Below, one piece after another: positions 59,999-64,000 of a stretch of DNA of 64,000 bases. Within the stretch, counting starts at the first letter, position 1, and every line of letters begins with the position of its first letter. Both the position numbers and the translations under genes were made by a program. The notes under the pieces are model-generated. The model made no database searches. It saw nothing but the letters and a program-made list of their open reading frames with translations, and was not told the origin of the DNA. Location of the stretch: contig MEUD01000001.1 in assembly GCA_001771575.1 (NCBI GenBank), forward strand, positions 1,241,277 through 1,305,276, written 5' to 3'. This stretch comes from a candidate division WOR-1 bacterium RIFOXYB2_FULL_45_9 (GTDB lineage Bacteria > Margulisbacteria > WOR-1 > O2-12-FULL-45-9 > XYB2-FULL-48-7).

Positions 59999-60733
59999 TT
60001 AGTGGCCGGAGCTTGTCGCTTCAGCCACGTAAACAGCCGAGAGAAACATAAAAATAAACGCTTGAATGAAAGCAAAGAGCAGCTCCAGGATCGAGACGAT
60101 AACGTGCCCGGCCACCGGGAGCGGCGCGACATAAACATTCTTAAATATCAGGATCATCGAGATGAAGGCGAGAAGAACGGTGTGCCCGGCGAAGACATTG
60201 GCGAACAAGCGGACCGCCAGGGAAAACGGCCTGGCGAGCTGGTTAATGATCTCGATCGGGATTAAAAGTGGCAAAATAGCCAGCGGAAGGCCGCTGGGGA
60301 CAATGGATTTACAATAACCTAAAAAGCCGTGCTTGGCAATCCCCGCGCCGGTCGCGACCATGATCACCATGAGCGCCAGGGTGGCGGTAAAGTTAATATT
60401 GGAGGAGGCTGAAAACCAGTCCGGAATTAGTCCGGAAAGGTTGCAACCTAAGATAAAAAGAAAAAGGGTCAGCAGGAAGGGAAGCCACTTTTTTGTTTCA
60501 TCACCAAGGATGCCGGCAAGCTGTCCCTGCAGGAGTTCAATGCTTACCTCGGCCACGCTCTGCGCTCGGCCGGGGATCGTGGAGAGCCGACGGGTCGCCA
60601 GCCAAAAGAACGAAAAGACCGCCGCGACAACGACCCACATGCTGACGACCGCCTTAGTAATGGAAAGATCAACGCCAAATAACTGAAGGTGGTAGTAAAC
60701 GGGCGCCTGAAAATGTTCGAGAATATCAACCAT
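59999..60733 (-). CDS. atpB: ATP synthase a subunit
   Basis: Stator channel subunit of Fo, 244 residues with five or six hydrophobic helices. The essential Arg is in FSLAVRLFANVFAGH. The C-terminal ELLFAFIQAFIFMFLSAVY motif is typical. It follows the AtpI/AtpZ-like gene by 11 bases. An ATG at 60733 sits among TAATATATG bases with no strong ribosome site. Confidence 0.96.
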   Translation of the reverse strand: MVDILEHFQAPVYYHLQLFGVDLSITKAVVSMWVVVAAVFSFFWLATRRLSTIPGRAQSVAEVSIELLQGQLAGILGDETKKWLPFLLTLFLFILGCNLSGLIPDWFSASSNINFTATLALMVIMVATGAGIAKHGFLGYCKSIVPSGLPLAILPLLIPIEIINQLARPFSLAVRLFANVFAGHTVLLAFISMILIFKNVYVAPLPVAGHVIVSILELLFAFIQAFIFMFLSAVYVAEATSSGH

Positions 60734-60744
60734 ATATTATTATT

Positions 60745-60954
60745 TTACCGTGGCGGGCGGGCGGCGATTTTATAAGCGTTCCAGAAGCCGGCCAGTGCTC
60801 CAAGGATGATCCCGACGATCATCAGCCAGGGGAGTGTGTGCCATATTTCATCAAGCTTATATCCGATCAAGGCTCCAAGAAAAACCCCAACCGCGAGCTC
60901 AACGCCCACGTTAAGTGCCAAGCCGATGTCTTTGCTAAAAAGCGGACTTTTCAC
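60745..60954 (-). CDS. AtpI/AtpZ-like ATP synthase accessory protein
   Basis: A 69-residue membrane protein with two hydrophobic helices (about 13-31 and 42-60), a GALIGYKLDEIWHTLPW loop and a basic C-terminus. It matches the small AtpI/AtpZ-type protein encoded first in many ATP synthase operons, which helps c-ring assembly or cation supply. The start is GTG, 8 bases after the -10 box. Confidence 0.85.
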   Translation of the reverse strand: MKSPLFSKDIGLALNVGVELAVGVFLGALIGYKLDEIWHTLPWLMIVGIILGALAGFWNAYKIAARPPR

Positions 60955-60962
60955 TTAAAAAT

Positions 60963-60991
60963 ACTATATACCTGTCGGGGCTAAAAGTCAA
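60963..60991 (-). promoter_or_regulatory. Sigma-70 promoter of the ATP synthase operon
   Basis: On the minus strand TTGACT (60986-60991), a 17-base spacer and TATAGT (60963-60968). The GTG of the first gene lies 8 bases further, with no ribosome site, so even this highly expressed operon appears to begin with a leaderless message. Confidence 0.78.
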
Positions 60992-61001
60992 ATACGGCGG
61001 G

Positions 61002-62831
61002 CTATTCAACCGTAACGCTTTTGGCCAGATTGCGCGGTTGGTCGACGTGGCACCCCCGCTTGAGAGCGATATAGTACGCGAAGATCTGGAGCGGCACCGC
61101 CGCCAGGAGCGGCGAGAGGGCCTCGGTGGTGTTGGGAATGTAGAGGACTTCGTCAGCCTGTCTGGCGATCGCGTCGTCCCCTTCGGTGGCGATGGCGATG
61201 ACCTGGCCCCCCCGGGCTTTGACCTCTTCGATATTGCCGAGGACCTTTTCGTAGCGGCGCCCGGCAAAAGCGAGGATGACGACCGGCATGTTCTTGTCGA
61301 TCAGGGCGATCGGCCCGTGCTTCATTTCCGCGGCCGGGTAGCCTTCGGCGTGGATGTAAGAGACCTCTTTTAATTTGAGAGCCCCTTCAAGGGCGATGGG
61401 GAAACCTTTGCCGCGGCCCAGATAAAGGGAATTGGTCGCCTGGTAAAATTTACCTGCGATCTTTGCGATCCCTTCTTCGCCAAGCAGTACCTTTTCCAGT
61501 TTGTCCGGGATCTCGATCAGGTCCTGGATCAGCTTGGTCGCTTCGCTTTCGGAAATAATTTCGCGGACCTTGCCGAAGAGCAAGGCCAGCAGGTAAATAA
61601 CGGTCAGCTGGGTGGTAAAGGCCTTGGTCGAGGCGACCCCGATCTCCGGGCCGGCGTTGGTATAAATGACGCCGTCGGATTCCCGGGCGATCGTCGAGCC
61701 GACGACGTTGCAAATGGCGATCGTTTTGGCTCCCTGGGCACGGGCTTCCCAAACCGCCCCCAGGGTGTCCGCGGTCTCTCCCGATTGGGTAATGGCGATC
61801 ACCAGGGTGTTCTTGTCGATGATCGGGTGGCGGTAGCGGAACTCGGCGGCATATTCAACTTCGGTCGGGAGCCGGGCGAATTGCTCAAAAAGATATTCGC
61901 CGATCAGGCCGGCGTGCCAGCTGGTCCCGCAGGCGGTAAAGACAACTCGGTTGATCGTTCTCATCTCTTCCTTGGTCATTGTCAGCTCGTCAAAATGAAT
62001 CTTGTGGCTGTCCGGCTGGATCCGCCCGGCGATCGTTTTACGGATGGCGTTCGGCTGTTCGTGGATCTCTTTAAGCATGAAATGGGCGTAGCCCCCTTTT
62101 TCCGCCGATTCCGGGTCCCAGGAGATCAGGTCGATCTCTTTAGCGATCTCTTTACCTTTCAGGTCAAAGACCTTGACCCCGCCCGGGGTCATTACGGCCA
62201 ATTCACCGTTCTCCAGATAAATGACCCGGCTGGTATATTTAAGCATGGCCGGGATGTCGGAGGAGAGAAAGAGTTCGTTCTCTCCCAGGCCGATGATGAG
62301 CGGACTGCCGGAGCGGGCGACGACGATCTTTTTTGGGTCGGACTTGGAAATGACCGCCATGGCGTAAGTGCCGCGGACCGTTTCGATCGTTTTGCGGACG
62401 GCGGACAGAAGATCCCCCTGATAATTTTCTTCGATCAGGTGGGCCAGGACCTCGGTGTCGGTTGAGGAGAGGAAGCGATGGCCCCGGCCGCTAAGCTGGA
62501 TTTTTAGCTCCTGGTAATTTTCGATGATCCCGTTATGAACGACCGCCAGCTCTGATTTGCAGTCTTGATGGGGGTGAGAATTCTCGTCGGATGGCTGGCC
62601 GTGGGTCGCCCACCTAGTGTGGCCGATGCCGATCTTTCCGGTCAGCGGCTTTTGGGCCAGCTTGTCTTCAAGAAAAGATATTTTGCCGACGCATTTGCTG
62701 AGCTGGATCTTCCCGCCTTTGATGGTCGCGACGCCGGCGGAATCGTAACCGCGGTATTCAAGCTTTTTCAATCCTTCGATCAGGAAGGGGAGGGCCTCTT
62801 TACGACCGATGTAGCCAAAAATTCCGCACAT
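61002..62831 (-). CDS. glmS: Glutamine-fructose-6-phosphate aminotransferase (isomerizing)
   Basis: Makes glucosamine-6-phosphate for peptidoglycan and lipopolysaccharide. The protein has 609 residues. The N-terminal glutaminase begins MCGIFGYIG with catalytic Cys2 and has HTRWATHGQP. Two SIS sugar-isomerase domains follow (CGTSWHAGLIGEYLF and LYLGRGKGFPIALEGALKLKE). The C-terminus PRNLAKSVTVE is canonical. No glmS ribozyme is possible to judge, because only 26 bases separate it from the upstream transporter gene. The two are probably co-transcribed. Confidence 0.97.
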   Translation of the reverse strand: MCGIFGYIGRKEALPFLIEGLKKLEYRGYDSAGVATIKGGKIQLSKCVGKISFLEDKLAQKPLTGKIGIGHTRWATHGQPSDENSHPHQDCKSELAVVHNGIIENYQELKIQLSGRGHRFLSSTDTEVLAHLIEENYQGDLLSAVRKTIETVRGTYAMAVISKSDPKKIVVARSGSPLIIGLGENELFLSSDIPAMLKYTSRVIYLENGELAVMTPGGVKVFDLKGKEIAKEIDLISWDPESAEKGGYAHFMLKEIHEQPNAIRKTIAGRIQPDSHKIHFDELTMTKEEMRTINRVVFTACGTSWHAGLIGEYLFEQFARLPTEVEYAAEFRYRHPIIDKNTLVIAITQSGETADTLGAVWEARAQGAKTIAICNVVGSTIARESDGVIYTNAGPEIGVASTKAFTTQLTVIYLLALLFGKVREIISESEATKLIQDLIEIPDKLEKVLLGEEGIAKIAGKFYQATNSLYLGRGKGFPIALEGALKLKEVSYIHAEGYPAAEMKHGPIALIDKNMPVVILAFAGRRYEKVLGNIEEVKARGGQVIAIATEGDDAIARQADEVLYIPNTTEALSPLLAAVPLQIFAYYIALKRGCHVDQPRNLAKSVTVE

Positions 62832-62857
62832 AACCCTATACCTTTCCAGCCGATCAG

Positions 62858-64000
62858 CTATTGATGCTGGTTTAAGATCGCTTCAACTTCTTTTTTGGCC
62901 AGTTTTAACTGCTGTTTGATCCTGGCCGGGTCATAGTTATTGTCCGAGGTTGCCTGGTCCCACATTATTCCTAAGCGTCTGGTCAGGATCGGCTCCAGCA
63001 GACCCCAGGCGGGGATCGCCGGGTAGGTTTTGCCGTAGAAGACCGCTTCTTTAAAGACCTTAAGCTTTGGATCATTGGAAAAGAACGGGTCCTTGAAAGC
63101 TTCGACCCTGGCCGGGAGAAAGCCGGTGACCTTGGCGTATTCCACCTGCGGCTTTAGCGAGGTCAGGTATTGGATGACCTTAAGGGCGTCCGCTTTGTTC
63201 TTTCCCTGATTAAAGACCGCCAGAGAAGAGCCGCCGACAAAGGTTATGCGCCCTTTGGGTCCTTTCGGGTAGCCAATGACGGAAAAGTTCTTGGCGGCGG
63301 GCGATCCTTGGGCCCCGCCTTCGGATGCGGGGCGGGTCAAGGTCTTTACCTCGTAGGGACCGTCAAAATACATGGCACAGGCGCCGCTGTTAAAATTGGC
63401 GCTGACCTGCGCGGTGTTGAGCTCAAGGTAAGAGATAGGGACATACCCTTCTTTGACCAGGTTCATGTAGTAGGAGATCCCCTGGGCCGCGGCGTCGGAA
63501 TCAAGGACACAGGTCTTCCGGTCGGCGGAAAGGAAATCGCCGCCGGCCATCCAGATCCAGGGAGCGAGCGAATGAATGACGTTCCAGTCGTTTTTACCAG
63601 AGATCCCCAGCGGGGCCATTGGCTGGTCGTCAAAGACCAGGTCGGCTTCGTAGAGCTTCTTTAAGCCATTTTTAAAGCTGTCCCAAGTTTGAAGATCTCC
63701 CGGTTTGACCCCCGCTTTTTTAAAGGCGTCGGTCCTGACAAACAGGGCTCGGGCGTCGACAAACCAGGGAATAGCGTTGACCTGGCCGGACTTTTCGATC
63801 CCAACAGTTTGCCAAGCGACGGGAACAAAAGCTTTAGATCCCCCAAACGAGGAGATTGCTTCCCTGGAGAATGTTTCCAGCGCCCCCATCTTGGCGATGG
63901 CGGAGGTCCAGGTTGAACCAAGCTGTACCATGTCGGGAACATCCCCGGAGGTCGCGGCGGTGGTGATCTTGCTCCAGGCCGCTCCCCAATCGACCGAAGT
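62858..64000 (-). CDS. ABC transporter substrate-binding protein, family 1 (5' end missing)
   Basis: The C-terminal 380 residues of an extracellular sugar-type solute-binding protein; the start and signal peptide lie beyond the right edge. The visible part opens with WSKITTAATSGDVPDMVQLG, typical of MalE-like proteins. GQVNAIPWFVDARALFVRTDAFKKAG (seen in pieces), ACAMYFDGPYEVKTL and VGGSSLAVFNQGKNKADALK are characteristic of the family. It would deliver an oligosaccharide or similar solute to an ABC permease not in the window. glmS follows by 26 bases, suggesting an amino-sugar link. Confidence 0.88.
   Translation of the reverse strand, partial: TSVDWGAAWSKITTAATSGDVPDMVQLGSTWTSAIAKMGALETFSREAISSFGGSKAFVPVAWQTVGIEKSGQVNAIPWFVDARALFVRTDAFKKAGVKPGDLQTWDSFKNGLKKLYEADLVFDDQPMAPLGISGKNDWNVIHSLAPWIWMAGGDFLSADRKTCVLDSDAAAQGISYYMNLVKEGYVPISYLELNTAQVSANFNSGACAMYFDGPYEVKTLTRPASEGGAQGSPAAKNFSVIGYPKGPKGRITFVGGSSLAVFNQGKNKADALKVIQYLTSLKPQVEYAKVTGFLPARVEAFKDPFFSNDPKLKVFKEAVFYGKTYPAIPAWGLLEPILTRRLGIMWDQATSDNNYDPARIKQQLKLAKKEVEAILNQHQ

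Overview
This 64 kb window is a gene-dense bacterial chromosome segment (about 65 protein genes, no rRNA, tRNA, CRISPR array or insertion sequence seen). Gene content points to an anaerobic-type diderm of an uncultured lineage. Outer-membrane features are a PorV-like beta-barrel with a C-terminal SLH region, a secretin, lipoproteins and a lytic transglycosylase. Mixed with these are Gram-positive/cyanobacterial-type traits: ClpC, a relic of the prkC-PASTA-rpe locus, and SLH motifs. A HydE-type hydrogenase maturase suggests hydrogen metabolism. The best guess is a Margulisbacteria/WOR-1 (Saganbacteria)-like or other cyanobacteria-sibling lineage. That is an impression from gene content, not a database match.

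Layout. 1-4.1 kb (minus): M15-like protein, XerC-type recombinase, then yceD-rpmF-plsX-fabH-acyl-CoA dehydrogenase (phospholipid and fatty-acid start). 4.1-9.1 kb (minus): an unusually short, hingeless SMC followed by a secreted 16-repeat protein. 9.1-13.9 kb (plus): PorV-like/SLH outer-membrane protein, exported Ig-like protein, multi-TM histidine kinase. 14-20.7 kb: clpC-radA, plsC, a minimal GspE/PilB ATPase, a small Cys protein and aroE. 20.8-25.2 kb (plus operon): isopropylmalate/homocitrate/Re-citrate-synthase family enzyme, purE, cvpA, apgM, tyrA. 25.2-34.6 kb: divergent RSH protein 1, RNA uracil methyltransferase, acylphosphatase, miaA, zinc peptidase, mgtC, leuD-leuC, a helical-repeat protein, rnc. 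34.6-42.7 kb: pyrC, lipoproteins and a secretin, a UPF0280 protein, hisB, ruvB, slt. 42.7-49.5 kb: galT, tlyA-like, nadK, two tiny genes, rimO, pseudokinase, PASTA protein, rpe. 49.5-54.7 kb: divergent RSH protein 2, ribD, a HypC-HydE fusion. 54.7-61 kb (minus): complete F1Fo ATP synthase operon. 61-64 kb: glmS and the 3' part of a sugar-type ABC substrate-binding protein.

Two genome-wide habits stand out. First, most operon-leading genes have a TGnTATAAT-like extended -10 box placed 6-12 bp before the start codon and no Shine-Dalgarno site, which implies leaderless mRNAs. Operon-internal genes carry good AGGAGG sites instead. Second, every convergent gene pair overlaps at its 3' ends by 4-38 bp, leaving no room for intrinsic terminators.

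Many conserved proteins have lost a standard domain or active-site residue: SMC (hinge), ClpC (M domain), TlyA (S4), GspE (N-terminal and zinc domains), ATP synthase epsilon (C-terminal helices), the kinase (HRD Asp), an RSH synthetase (catalytic Glu) and the M15 protein (zinc Asp). The strongest candidates for new biology are the hingeless SMC, the HypC-HydE fusion, the split PASTA/pseudokinase locus, the PorV-SLH protein and the two RSH proteins.
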